DNA of 64,000 nt. It comes from Haliotis asinina. Taxonomy: Eukaryota > Mollusca > Gastropoda > Lepetellida > Haliotidae. Each line of letters begins with the position of its first letter. Position 1 is the first letter of the stretch. This document shows positions 1 to 14,086 of this stretch, in pieces. A program made the position numbers and the translations under genes. Below the pieces are notes generated by a model. It saw only the letters and a list, made by a program, of their open reading frames with translations, made no database searches and had not been told where the DNA came from. Where the stretch lies: positions 51,686,753-51,750,752 of the forward strand of contig NC_090281.1 of NCBI RefSeq assembly GCF_037392515.1. Reading direction: 5' to 3'.

Positions 1-3000
1 CTGATCAAGAATATATCTCATATTGGATATGAATGGGATTAGGAGCTCGATTCTCTATGTACATAATGTAAGGCTGATCAAGAACATATCTCATATTGGA
101 TATGAATGGGGTTAGGAGCTCGATGCTCTATATACATAATGTAAGGCTGATCAAGAACATATCTCATATTGGATATGAATGGGATTAGGAGCTCGATGCT
201 CTATATACATGATGTAAGGCTGATCAAGAATATATCTCATATTGGATATGAATGGGGTTAGGAGCTCGATGCTCTATATACATAATGTAAGGCTGATCAA
301 GAATATATCTCATATTGGATATGAATGGGATTAGGAGCTCGATGCTCTATATACATGTTGTAAGGTTGATCAAGAATATATCTCATATTGGATATGAATG
401 GGGTTAGGAGCTCGATGCTCTATATACATGATGTAAGGTTGATCAAGAATATATCTCATATTGGATATGAATGGGATTAGGAGCTCGATGCTCTATATAC
501 ATGATGTAAGGCTGATCAAGAACATATCTCATATTGGATATGAATGGGGTTAGGAGCTCGATGCTCTATATACATAATGTAAGGCTGATCAAGAATATAT
601 CTCATATTGGATATGAATGGAGTTAGGAGCTCGATGCTCTATATACATAATGTAAGGCTGATCAAGAATATATCTCATATTGGATATGAATGGAGTTAGG
701 AGCTCGATGCTCTATATACATGATTTAAGGCTGATCAAGAATATATCTCATATTGGATATGAATGGAGTTAGGAGCTCGATGCTCTATATACATAATGTA
801 AGACTGATCAAGAACATATCTCATATTGGATGTGAATGGGGTTAGGAGCTCGATGCTCTATATACATAATGTAAGGCTGATCAAGAATATATCTCACATT
901 GGATATGAATGGAGTTAGGAGCTCGATGCTCTATATACATAATGTAAGGCTGATCAAGAATATATCTCATATTGGATATGAATGGAGTTAGGAGCTCGAT
1001 GCTCTATATACATGATTTAAGGCTGATCAAGAATATATCTCATATTGGATATGAATGGGATTAGGAGCTCGATGCTCTATATACATGTACATAATGTAAG
1101 GCTGATCAAGAACATATCTCATATTGGATATGAATGGGGTTAGGAGCTCGATGCTCTATATACATAATGTAAGGCTGATCAAGAATATATCTCATATTGG
1201 ATATGAATGGGGTTAGGAGCTCGATGCTCTATATACATAATGTAAGGCTGATCAAGAATATATCTCATATTGGATATGAATGGAGTTAGGAGCTCGATGC
1301 TCTATATACATGATTTAAGGCTGATCAAGAATATATCTCATATTGGATATGAATGGGGTTAGGAGCTCGATGCTCTATATACATAATGTAAGGCTGATCA
1401 AGAATATATCTCACATTGGATATGAATGGGATTAGGAGTTCGATGCTCTATATACATGATGTAAGGTTGATCAAGAATATATGTCATATTGGACATGAAT
1501 GGGGTTAGGAGCTCGATGCTCTATATACATGATGTAAGGTTGATCAAGAATATATCTCATATTGGATATGAATGGGATTAGGAGCTCGATGCTCTATATA
1601 CATAATGTAAGGCTGATCAAGAATATATCTCATATTGGATATGAATGGGGTTAGGAGCTCGATGCTCTATATACATAATGTAAGGCTGATCAAGAATATA
1701 TCTCATATTGGATATGAATGGAGTTAGGAGCTCGATGCTCTATATACATAATGTAAGGCTGATCAAGAATATATCTCATATTGGATATGAATGGAGTTAG
1801 GAGCTCGATGCTCTATATACATGATTTAAGGCTGATCAAGAATATATCTCATATTGGATATGAATGGGGTTAGGAGCTCGATGCTCTATATACATGTACA
1901 TAATGTAAGGCTGATCAAGAACATATCTCATATTGGATATGAATGGGGTTAGGAGCTCGATGCTCTATATACATAATGTAAGGCTGATCAAGAATATATC
2001 TCATATTGGATATGAATGGGATTAGGAGCTCGATGCTCTATATACATACTGTAAGGCTGATCAAGAATATATCTCATATTGGATATGAATGGGATTAGGA
2101 GCTCGATGCTCTATATATATAATGTAAGGCTGATCAAGAACATATCTCATATTGGATATGAATGGGATTAGGAGCTCGATGCTCTATATACATGATGTAA
2201 GGCTGATCAAGAACATATCTCATATTGGATATGAATGGGGTTAGGAGCTCGATGCTCTATATATATGATGTAAGGTTGATCAAGAATATATCTCATATTG
2301 GATATGAATGGGGTTAGGAGCTCGATGCTCTATATACATAATGTAAGGCTGATGAAGAATATATCTCATATTGGATATGAATGGAGTTAGGAGCTCGATG
2401 CTCTATATACATAATGTAAGACTGATCAAGAACATATCTCGTATTGGATGTGAATGGGGTTAGGAGCTCGATGCTCTATATACATAATGTAAGGCTGATC
2501 AAGAACATATCTCATATTGGATATGAATGGGGTTAGGAGCTCGATGCTCTATATACATGATGTAAGACTCATCAAGAATATATCTCATATTGGATATGAA
2601 TGGGATTAGGAGCTCGATGCTCTATATACATGATGTAAGGCTGATCAAGAATATATCTCATATTGGATATGAATGGAGTTAGGAGGTCGATGCTCTATAT
2701 ACATAATGTAAGGCTGATCAAGAATATATCTCATATTGGATATGAATGGAGTTAGGAGCTCGATGCTCTGTATACATGATTTAAGGCTGATCAAGAATAT
2801 ATCTCATATTGGATATGAATGGGGTTAGGAGCTCGATGCTCTATATACATGTACATAATGTAAGGCTGATCAAGAACATATCTCATATTGGATATGAATG
2901 GGGTTAGGAGCTCGATGCTCTATATACATAATGTAAGGCTGATCAAGAATATATCTCATATTGGATATGAATGGGGTTAGGAGCTCGATGCTCTATATAC

Positions 3001-5240
3001 ATAATGTAAGGCTGATCAAGAATATATCTCATATTGGATATGAATGGAGTTAGGAGCTCGATGCTCTATATACATGATTTAAGGCTGATCAAGAATATAT
3101 CTCATATTGGATATGAATGGGGTTAGGAGCTCGATGCTCTATATACATGTACATAATGTAAGGCTGATCAAGAACATATCTCATATTGGATATGAATGGT
3201 GTTAGGAGCTCGATGCTCTATATACATAATGTAAGGCTGATCAAGCATATATCTCATATTGGATATGAATGGGATTAGGAGCTCGATGCTCTATATACAT
3301 AATGTAAGGCTGATCAAGAATATATCTCATATTGGATATGAATGGGATTAGGAGCTCGATGCTCTCTATATATAATGTAAGGCTGATCAAGAACATATCT
3401 CATATTGGATATGAATGGGATTAGGAGGTCGATGCTCTATATACATAATGTAAGGCTGATCAAGAACATATCTCATATTGGATATGAATGGAGTTAGGAG
3501 CTCGATGCTCTATATACATGATGTAAGGCTGATCAAGAACATATCTCATATTGGATATGAATGGGATTAGGAGCTCGATGCTCTATATACATAATGTAAG
3601 GCTGATCAAGAATATATCTCATATTGGATATGAATGGAGTTAGGAGCTCGATGCTCTATATACATAATGTAAGGTTGATCAAGAATATATCTCATATTGG
3701 ATATGAATAGAGTTAGGAGCTCGATGCTCTATATACATAATGTAAGGCTGATCAAGAATATATCTCATATTGGATATGAATGGAGTTAGGAGCTCGATGC
3801 TCTATATACATGATGTAAGGCTGATGAAGAATATATCTCATATTGGATATGAATGGAGGTAGGAGCTCGATGCTCTATATACATGATTCAAGGCTGATCA
3901 AGAATATATCTCATATTGGATATGAATGGGGTTAGGAGCTCGATGCTCTATATACATAATGTAAGGCTGATCAAGAATATATCTCATATTGGATATGAAT
4001 GGAGTTAGGAGCTCGATGCTCTATATACATAATGTAAGACTGATCAAGAACATATCTCATATTGGATATGAATGGGGTTAGGAGCTCGATGCTCTATATA
4101 CATAATGTAAGACTGATCAAAAACATATCTCATATTGGATATGAATGGGGTTAGGAGCTCGATGCTCTATATACATGATGTAAGGCTCATCAAGAATATA
4201 TCTCATATTGGATATGAATGGGATTAGGAGCTCGATGCTCTATATACATAATGTAAGGCTGATCAAGAATATATCTCATATTGGATATGAATGGGATTAG
4301 GAGCTCGATGCTCTATATACATGATGTAAGGCTGATCAAGAAAATATCTCATATTGGATATGAATGGAGTTAGGAGCTCGATGCTCTATATACATAATGT
4401 AAGGCTGATCAAGAATATATCTCATATTGGATATGAATGGAGTTAGGAGCTCGATGCTCTATATACATAATGTAAGGCTGATCAAGAATATATCTCATAT
4501 TGGATATGAATGGAGTTAGGAGCTCGATGCTCTATATACATGATTTAAGGCTGATCAAGAATACATCTCATATTGGATATGAATGGGGTTAGGAGCTCGA
4601 TGCTCTATATACATGTACATAATGAAAGGCTGATCAAGAACATATCTCATATTGGATGTGAATGGGGTTAGGAGCTCGATGCTCTATATACATAATGTAA
4701 GGCTGATCAAGAATATATCTCATATTGGATATGAATGGGGTTAGGAGCTCGATGCTCTATATACATAATGTAAGGCTGATCAAGAATATATCTCATATTG
4801 GATATGAATGGGATTAGGAGCTCGATGCTCTATATATATATTGTAAGGCTGATCAAGAACATATCTCATATTGGATATGAATGGGGTTTGGAGCTCGATG
4901 CTCTATATACATAATGTAAGGCTGATCAAGAATATATCTCATATTGGATATGAATGGGGTTAGGAACTCGATGCTCTATATACATGTACATAATGAAAGG
5001 CTGATCAAGAACATATCTCATATTGGATGTGAATGGGGTTAGGAGCTCGATGCTCTATATACATAATGTAAGGCTGATCAAGAATATATCTCATATTGGA
5101 TATGAATGGGATTAGGAGCTCGATGCTCTATATACATAATGTAAGGCTGATCAAGAATATATCTCATATTGGATATGAATGGGATTAGGAGCTCGATGCT
5201 CTATATACATAATGTAAGGCTGATCAAGAATATATCTCAT
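1..5240 (+). repeat. Satellite subdomain with 79-bp monomers
   Basis: In this left part of the array some monomers carry a 6-bp GTACAT insertion, so TATATACATAATG becomes TATATACATGTACATAATG. These 79-bp variants occur near 1085, 1893, 2850, 3147, 4612 and 4984 and were not seen to the right of about 5.2 kb. The 90-bp variant found from 5,293 onward is absent here. The two regions therefore look like separately homogenised subarrays. Endpoints are approximate. Confidence 0.8.
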
Positions 5241-5599
5241 ATTGGATATGAATGGGGTTAGGAGCTCGATGCTCTATATACATAATGTAAGGCTGATCAA
5301 GAATATATCTCATATTGGACTGAATATTAAATTGTATATGAATAGGGTTAGGAACTCGATGCTCTATATACATAATGTAAGGCTGATCAAGAACATATCT
5401 CATATTGGATATGAATGGGATTAGGAGCTCGATGCTCTATATACATAATGTAAGGCTGATCAAGAATATATCTCATATTGGACTGAATATTAAATTGTAT
5501 ATGAATAGGGTTAGGAACTCGATGCTCTATATACATAATGTAAGGCTGATCAAGAACATATCTCATATTGGATATGAATGGGATTAGGAGCTCGATGCT

Positions 5600-7850
5600 C
5601 TATATACATAATGTAAGGCTGATCAAGAATATATCTCATATTGGATATGAATGGGATTAGGAGCTCGATGCTCTATATACATAATGTAAGGCTGATCAAG
5701 AATATATCTCATATTGGATATGAATGGGGTTAGGAGCTCGATGCTCTATATACATAATGTAAGGCTGATCAAGAATATATCTCATATTGGATATGAATGG
5801 GATTAGGAGCTCGATGCTCTATATATATAATGTAAGGCTGATCAAGAACATATCTCATATTGGATATGAATGGGATTAGGAGCTCGATGCTCTATATACA
5901 TAATGTAAGGCTGATCAAGAATATATCTCATATTGGATATGAATGGAGTTAGGTGCTCGATGCTCTATATACATAATGTAAGGCTGATCAAGAATATATC
6001 TCATATTGGATGTGAATGGAGTTAGGAGCTCGATGCTCTATATACATGATTTAAGTCTGATCAAGAATATATCTCATATTGGATATGAATGGGGTTAGGA
6101 GCTCGATGCTCTATATACATAATGTAAGGCTGATCAAGAATATATCTCATATTGGATATGAATGGGATTAGGAGCTCGATGCTCTATATACATAATGTAA
6201 GGCTGATCAAGAATATGTCTCATATTGGATATGAATGGGGTTAGGAGCTCGATGCTCTATATACATAATGTAAGGCTGATCAAGAACATATCTCATATTG
6301 GATATGAATGGGATTAGGAGCTCGATGCTCTATATACATAATGTAAGGCTGATCAAGAACATATCTCATATTGGATGTGAATGGAGCTAGGAGCTCGATG
6401 CTCTATATACATAATGTAAGGCTGATCAAGAACATATCTCATATTGGATATGAATGGGGTTAGGAGCTCGATGCTCTATATACATAATGTAAGGCTGATC
6501 AAGAATATATCTCATATTGGATATGAATGGGGTTAGGAGCTCGATGCTCTATATACATAATGTAAGGCTGATCAAGAACATATCTCATATTGGATATGAA
6601 TGGGATTAGGAGCTCGATGCTCTATATACATAATGTAAGGCTGATCAAGAACATATCTCATATTGGATGTGAATGGAGTTAGGAGCTCGATGCTCTATAT
6701 ACATAATGTAAGGCTGATCAAGAACATATCTCATATTGGATATGAATGGGATTAGGAGCTCGATGCTCTATATACATAATGTAAGGCTGATCAAGAATAT
6801 ATCTCATATTGGATATGAATGGGATTAGGAGCTCGATGCTCTATATACATAATGTAAGGCTGATCAAGAATATATCTCATATTGGATATGAATGGGGTTA
6901 GGAGCTCGATGCTCTATATACATAATGTAAGGCTGATCAAGAATATATCTCATATTGGATATGAATGGGATTAGGAGCTCGATGCTCTATATATATAATG
7001 TAAGGCTGATCAAGAACATATCTCATATTGGATATGAATGGGATTAGGAGCTCGATGCTCTATATACATAATGTAAGGCTGATCAAGAATATATCTCATA
7101 TTGGATATGAATGGAGTTAGGTGCTCGATGCTCTATATACATAATGTAAGGCTGATCAAGAATATATCTCATATTGGATGTGAATGGAGTTAGGAGCTCG
7201 ATGCTCTATATACATGATTTAAGGCTGATCAAGAATATATCTCATATTGGATATGAATGGGGTTAGGAGCTCGATGCTCTATATACATAATGTAAGCCTG
7301 ATCAAGAATATATCTCATATTGGATATGAATGGGATTAGGAGCTCGATGCTCTATATACATAATGTAAGGCTGATCAAGAATATGTCTCATATTGGATAT
7401 GAATGGGGTTAGGAGCTCGATGCTCTATATACATAATGTAAGGCTGATCAAGAACATATCTCATATTGGATATGAATGGGATTAGGAGCTCGATGCTCTA
7501 TATACATAATGTAAGGCTGATCAAGAACATATCTCATATTGGATGTGAATGGAGCTAGGAGCTCGATGCTCTATATACATAATGTAAGGCTGATCAAGAA
7601 CATATCTCATATTGGATATGAATGGGGTTAGGAGCTCGATGCTCTATATACATAATGTAAGGCTGATCAAGAATATATCTCATATTGGATATGAATGGGG
7701 TTAGGAGCTCGATGCTCTATATACATGATGTAAGGCTGATCAAGAACATATCTCATATTGGATATGAATGGGATTAGGAGCTCGATGCTCTATATACATA
7801 ATGTAAGGCTGATCAAGAACATATCTCATATTGGATGTGAATGGAGTTAG
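5600..7850 (+). repeat. Higher-order repeat, 1168 bp (16 monomers)
   Basis: Rare monomer variants recur at a fixed offset of 1168 bp, which is 16 x 73. GTGCTCG in place of GAGCTCG occurs at 5953 and 7121. GAATATGTCT occurs at 6211 and 7379. GGAGCTAGG occurs near 6383 and 7551. This indicates a recent tandem duplication of a 16-monomer block. The edges are approximate because neighbouring monomers are nearly identical. Confidence 0.8.
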
Positions 7851-10800
7851 GAGCTCGATGCTCTATATACATAATGTAAGGCTGATCAAGAACATATCTC
7901 ATATTGGATATGAATGGGGTTAGGAGCTCGATGCTCTATATACATAATGTAAGGCTGATCAAGAATATATCTCATATTGGATATGAATGGGGTTAGGAGC
8001 TCGATGCTCTATATACATGATGTAAGGTTGATCAAGAATATATCTCATATTGGATATGAATGGGATTAGGAGCTCGATGCTCTATATACATGATGTAAGG
8101 CTGATCAAGAACATATCTCATATTGGATATGAATGGGATTAGGAGCTCGATGCTCTATATACATAATGTAAGGCTGATCAAGAATATATCTCATATTGGA
8201 TATGAATGGCATTAGGAGCTCGATGTTCTATATACATTATGTAAGGCTGATCAAGAATATATCTCATATTGGATATGAATGGGATTAGGAGCTCGATGCT
8301 CTATATACATAATGTAAGGCTGATCAAGAATATATCTCATATTGGATATGAATGGGATTAGGAGCTCGATGCTCTATATACATGATGTAAGGCTGATCAA
8401 GAATATATCTTAAATTGTATATGAATAGGGTTAGGAACTCGATGCTTTATATACATAATGTAAGGCTGATCAAGAACATATCTCATATTGGATATGAATG
8501 GGGTTAGGAGCTCGATGCTCTATATACATAATGTAAGGCTGATCAAGAATATATCTCATATTGGACTGAATATTAAATTGTATATGAATAGGGTTAGGAA
8601 CTCGATGCTCTATATACATAATGTAAGGCTGATCAAGAACATATCTCATATTGGATATGAATGGGATTAGGAGCTCGATGCTCTATATACATAATGTAAG
8701 GCTGATCAAGAACATGTCTCATATTGGATATGAATGGGGTTAGGAGCTCGATGCTCTATATACATAATGTAAGGCTGATCAAGAATATATCTCATATTGG
8801 ATATGAATGGGGTTAGGAGCTCGATGCTCTATATACATGATGTAAGGTTGATCAAGAATATATCTCATATTGGATATGAAAGGGGTTAGGAGCTCGATGC
8901 TCTATATACATGATGTAAGGCTGATCAAGAACATATCTCATATTGGATATGAATGGGGTTAGGAGCTCGATGCTCTATATACATGATGTAAGGTTGATCA
9001 AGAATATATCTCATATTGGATATGAATGGGGTTAGGAGCTCGATGCTCTATATACATAATGTAAGGCTGATCAAGAATATATCTCATATTGGATATGAAT
9101 GGAGTTAGGAGCTCGATGCTCTATATACATAATGTAAGACTGATGAAGAACATATCTCATATTGGATATGAATGGGGTTAGGAGCTCGATGCTCTATATA
9201 CATGATGTAAGGCTGATCAAGAACATATCTCATATTGGATATGAATGGGATTAGGAGCTCGATGCTCTATATACGTAATGTAAGGCTGATCAAGAACATA
9301 TCTCATATTGGATGTGAATGGAGTTAGGAGCTCGATGCTCTATATACATAATGTAAGGCTGATCAAGAACATATCTCATATTGGATATGAATGGGATTAG
9401 GAGCTCGATGCTCTATATACATAATGTAAGGCTGATCAAGAATATATCTCATATTGGATATGAATGGGATTAGGAGCTCGATGCTCTATATACATAATGT
9501 AAGGCTGATCAAGAATATATCTCATATTGGATATGAATGGGGTTAGGACCTCGATGCTCTATATACATAATGTAAGGCTGATCAAGAATATATCTCATAT
9601 TGGATATGAATGGGATTAGGAGCTCGATGCTCTATATATATAATGTAAGGCTGATCAAGAACATATCTCATATTGGATATGAATGGGATTAGGAGCTCGA
9701 TGCTCTATATACATAATGTAAGGCTGATCAAGAATATATCTCATATTGGATATGAATGGAGTTAGGTGCTCGATGCTCTATATACATAATGTAAGGCTGA
9801 TCAAGAATATATCTCATATTGGATGTGAATGGAGTTAGGAGCTCGATGCTCTATATACATGATTTAAGGCTGATCAAGAATATATCTCATATTGGATATG
9901 AATGGGGTTAGGAGCTCGATGCTCTATATACATAATGTAAGCCTGATCAAGAATATATCTCATATTGGATATGAATGGGATTAGGAGCTCGATGCTCTAT
10001 ATACATAATGTAAGGCTGATCAAGAATATGTCTCATATTGGATATGAATGGGGTTAGGAGCTCGATGCTCTATATACATAATGTAAGGCTGATCAAGAAC
10101 ATATCTCATATTGGATATGAATGGGATTAGGAGCTCGATGCTCTATATACATAATGTAAGGCTGATCAAGAACATATCTCATATTGGATGTGAATGGAGC
10201 TAGGAGCTCGATGCTCTATATACATAATGTAAGGCTGATCAAGAACATATCTCATATTGGATATGAATGGGGTTAGGAGCTCGATGCTCTATATACATAA
10301 TGTAAGGCTGATCAAGAATATATCTCATATTGGATATGAATGGGGTTAGGAGCTCGATGCTCTATATACATGATGTAAGGCTGATCAAGAATATATCTCA
10401 TATTGGATATGAATGGGATTAGGAGCTCGATGCTCTATATACATAATGTAAGGCTGATCAAGAACATATCTCATATTGGATGTGAATGGAGTTAGGAGCT
10501 CGATGCTCTATATACATAATGTAAGGCTGATCAAGAACATATCTCATATTGGATATGAATGGGGTTAGGAGCTCGATGCTCTATATACATAATGTAAGGC
10601 TGATCAAGAATATATCTCATATTGGATATGAATGGGGTTAGGAGCTCGATGCTCTATATACATGATGTAAGGTTGATCAAGAATATATCTCATATTGGAT
10701 ATGAATGGGATTAGGAGCTCGATGCTCTATATACATGATGTAAGGCTGATCAAGAACATATCTCATATTGGATATGAATGGGATTAGGAGCTCGATGCTC

Positions 10801-11850
10801 TATATACATAATGTAAGGCTGATCAAGAATATATCTCATATTGGATATGAATGGCATTAGGAGTTCGATGTTCTATATACATTATGTAAGGCTGATCAAG
10901 AATATATCTCATATTGGATATGAATGGGATTAGGAGCTCGATGCTCTATATACATAATGTAAGGCTGATCAAGAATATATCTCATATTGGATATGAATGG
11001 GATTAGGAGCTCGATGCTCTATATACATGATGTAAGGCTGATGAAGAATATATCTTAAATTGTATATGAATAGGGTTAGGAACTCGATGCTTTATATACA
11101 TAATGTAAGGCTGATCAAGAACATATCTCATATTGGATATGAATGGGGTTAGGAGCTCGATGCTCTATATACATAATGTAAGGCTGATCAAGAATATATC
11201 TCATATTGGACTGAATATTAAATTGTATATGAATAGGGTTAGGAACTCGATGCTCTATATACATAATGTAAGGCTGATCAAGAACATATCTCATATTGGA
11301 TATGAATGGGATTAGGAGGTCGATGCTCTATATACATAATGTAAGGCTGATCAAGAACATGTCTCATATTGGATATGAATGGGGTTAGGAGCTCGATGCT
11401 CTATATACATAATGTAAGGCTGATCAAGAATATATCTCATATTGGATATGAATGGGGTTAGGAGCTCGATGCTCTATATACATGATGTAAGGTTGATCAA
11501 GAATATATCTCATATTGGATATGAAAGGGGTTAGGAGCTCGATGCTCTATATACATGATGTAAGGCTGATCAAGAACATATCTCATATTGGATATGAATG
11601 GGGTTAGGAGCTCGATGCTCTATATACATGATGTAAGGTTGATCAAGAATATATCTCATATTGGATATGAATGGGGTTAGGAGCTCGATGCTCTATATAC
11701 ATAATGTAAGGCTGATCAAGAATATATCTCATATTGGATATGAATGGAGTTAGGAGCTCGATGCTCTATATACATAATGTAAGACTGATGAAGAACATAT
11801 CTCATATTGGATATGAATGGGGTTAGGAGCTCGATGCTCTATATACATAA
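6750..11850 (+). repeat. Higher-order duplication, offset 2645 bp
   Basis: Markers repeat 2645 bp apart, which is 35 x 73 + 90. GTGCTCG is at 7121 and 9766; TGTAAGCCTG at 7291 and 9936; GAATATGTCT at 7379 and 10024; the 90-bp monomers at 8539 and 11184; TGAAAGGGG at 8878 and 11523; AAGACTGATG at 9136 and 11781. A block of roughly 2.4-2.6 kb was therefore duplicated in tandem. Confidence 0.8.
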
Positions 11851-12640
11851 TGTAAGGCTGATCAAGAACATATCTCATATTGGATATGAATGGGGTTAGG
11901 AGCTCGATGCTCTATATACATGATGTAAGACTCATCAAGAATATATCTCATATTGGATATGAATGGGATTAGGAGCTCGATGCTCTATATACATAATGTA
12001 AGGCTGATCAAGAATATATCTCATATTGGATATGAATGGGATTAGGAGCTCGATGCTCTATATACATGATGTAAGGCTGATCAAGAATATATCTCATATT
12101 GGATATGAATGGGGTTAGGAGCTCGATGCTCTATATACATAATGTAAGGCTGATCAAGAATATATCTCATATTGGATATGAATGGAGTTAGGAGCTCGAT
12201 GCTCTATATACATAATGTAAGACTGATGAAGAACATATCTCATATTGGATATGAATGGGGTTAGGAGCTCGATGCTCTATATACATAATGTAAGGCTGAT
12301 CAAGAACATATCTCATATTGGATATGAATGGGGTTAGGAGCTCGATGCTCTATATACATGATGTAAGACTCATCAAGAATATATCTCATATTGGATATGA
12401 ATGGGATTAGGAGCTCGATGCTCTATATACATAATGTAAGGCTGATCAAGAATATATCTCATATTGGATATGAATGGGATTAGGAGCTCGATGCTCTATA
12501 TACATGATGTAAGGCTGATCAAGAATATATCTCATATTGGATATGAATGGGGTTAGGAGCTCGATGCTCTATATACATAATGTAAGGCTGATCAAGAATA
12601 TATCTCATATTGGATATGAATGGAGTTAGGAGCTCGATGC
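11740..12640 (+). repeat. Short higher-order duplication, 438 bp (6 monomers)
   Basis: AAGACTGATG at 11781 recurs at 12219, and the following AAGACTCATC variant near 11927 recurs near 12365. Both offsets are 438 bp, or 6 x 73. The surrounding monomers also match, so six monomers were duplicated in tandem. Confidence 0.75.
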
Positions 12641-14086
12641 TCTATATACATAATGTAAGGCTGATCAAGAATATATCTCATTTTGGATATGAATGGAGTT
12701 AGGAGCTCGATGCTCTATATACATGATTTAAGGCTGATCAAGAATATATCTCATATTGGATATGATTGGGGTTAGGAGCTCGATGCTCTATATACATAAT
12801 GTAAGGCTGATCAAGAATATATCTCATATTGGATATGAAAGGGGTTAGGAGCTCGATGCTCTATATACATAATGTAAGGCTGATCAAGAATATATCTCAT
12901 ATTGGATATGAATGGGATTAGGAGCTCGATGCTCTATATACATAATGTAAGGCTGATCAAGAATATATCTCATATTGGATATGAATGGGATTAGGAGCTC
13001 GATGCTCTATATACATAATGTAAGGCTGATCAAGAATATATCTCATATTGGATATGAATGGCATTAGGAGCTCGATGTTCTATATACATAATGTAAGGCT
13101 GATCAAGAACATATCTCATATTGGATATGAATGGGATTAGGAGCTCGATGCTCTATATACATAATGTAAGGCTGATCAAGAATATATCTCATATTGGATA
13201 TGAATGGGATTAGGAGCTCGATGCTCTATATACATGATGTAAGGCTGATCAAGAATATATCTTAAATTGTATATGAATAGGGTTAGGAACTCGATGCTTT
13301 ATATACATAATGTAAGGCTGATCAAGAACATATCTCATATTGGATATGAATGGGGTTAGGAGCTCGATGCTCTATATACATAATGTAAGGCTGATCAAGA
13401 ATATATCTCATATTGGACTGAATATTAAATTGTATATGAATAGGGTTAGGAACTCGATGCTCTATATACATAATGTAAGGCTGATCAAGAACATATCTCA
13501 TATTGGATATGAATGGGATTAGGAGCTCGATGCTCTATATACATAATGTAAGGCTGATCAAGAATATATCTCATATTGGATATGAATGGGATTAGGAGCT
13601 CGATGCTCTATATACATAATGTAAGGCTGATCAAGAATATATCTCATATTGGATATGAATGGGGTTAGGAGCTCGATGCTCTATATACATAATGTAAGGC
13701 TGATCAAGAATATATCTCATATTGGATATGAATGGAGTTAGGAGCTCGATGCTCTATATACATAATGTAAGGCTGATCAAGAATATATCTCATATTGGAT
13801 ATGAATGGAGTTAGGAGCTCGATGCTCTATATACATGATTTAAGGCTGATCAAGAATATATCTCATATTGGATATGAATGGGATTAGGAGCTCGATGCTC
13901 TATATACATAATGTAAGGCTGATCAAGAATATATCTCATATTGGATATGAATGGGATTAGGAGCTCGATGCTCTATATACATGATGTAAGGCTGATCAAG
14001 AATATATCTTAAATTGTATATGAATAGGGTTAGCAACTCGATGCTTTATATACATAATGTAAGGCTGATCAAGAACATATCTCATA

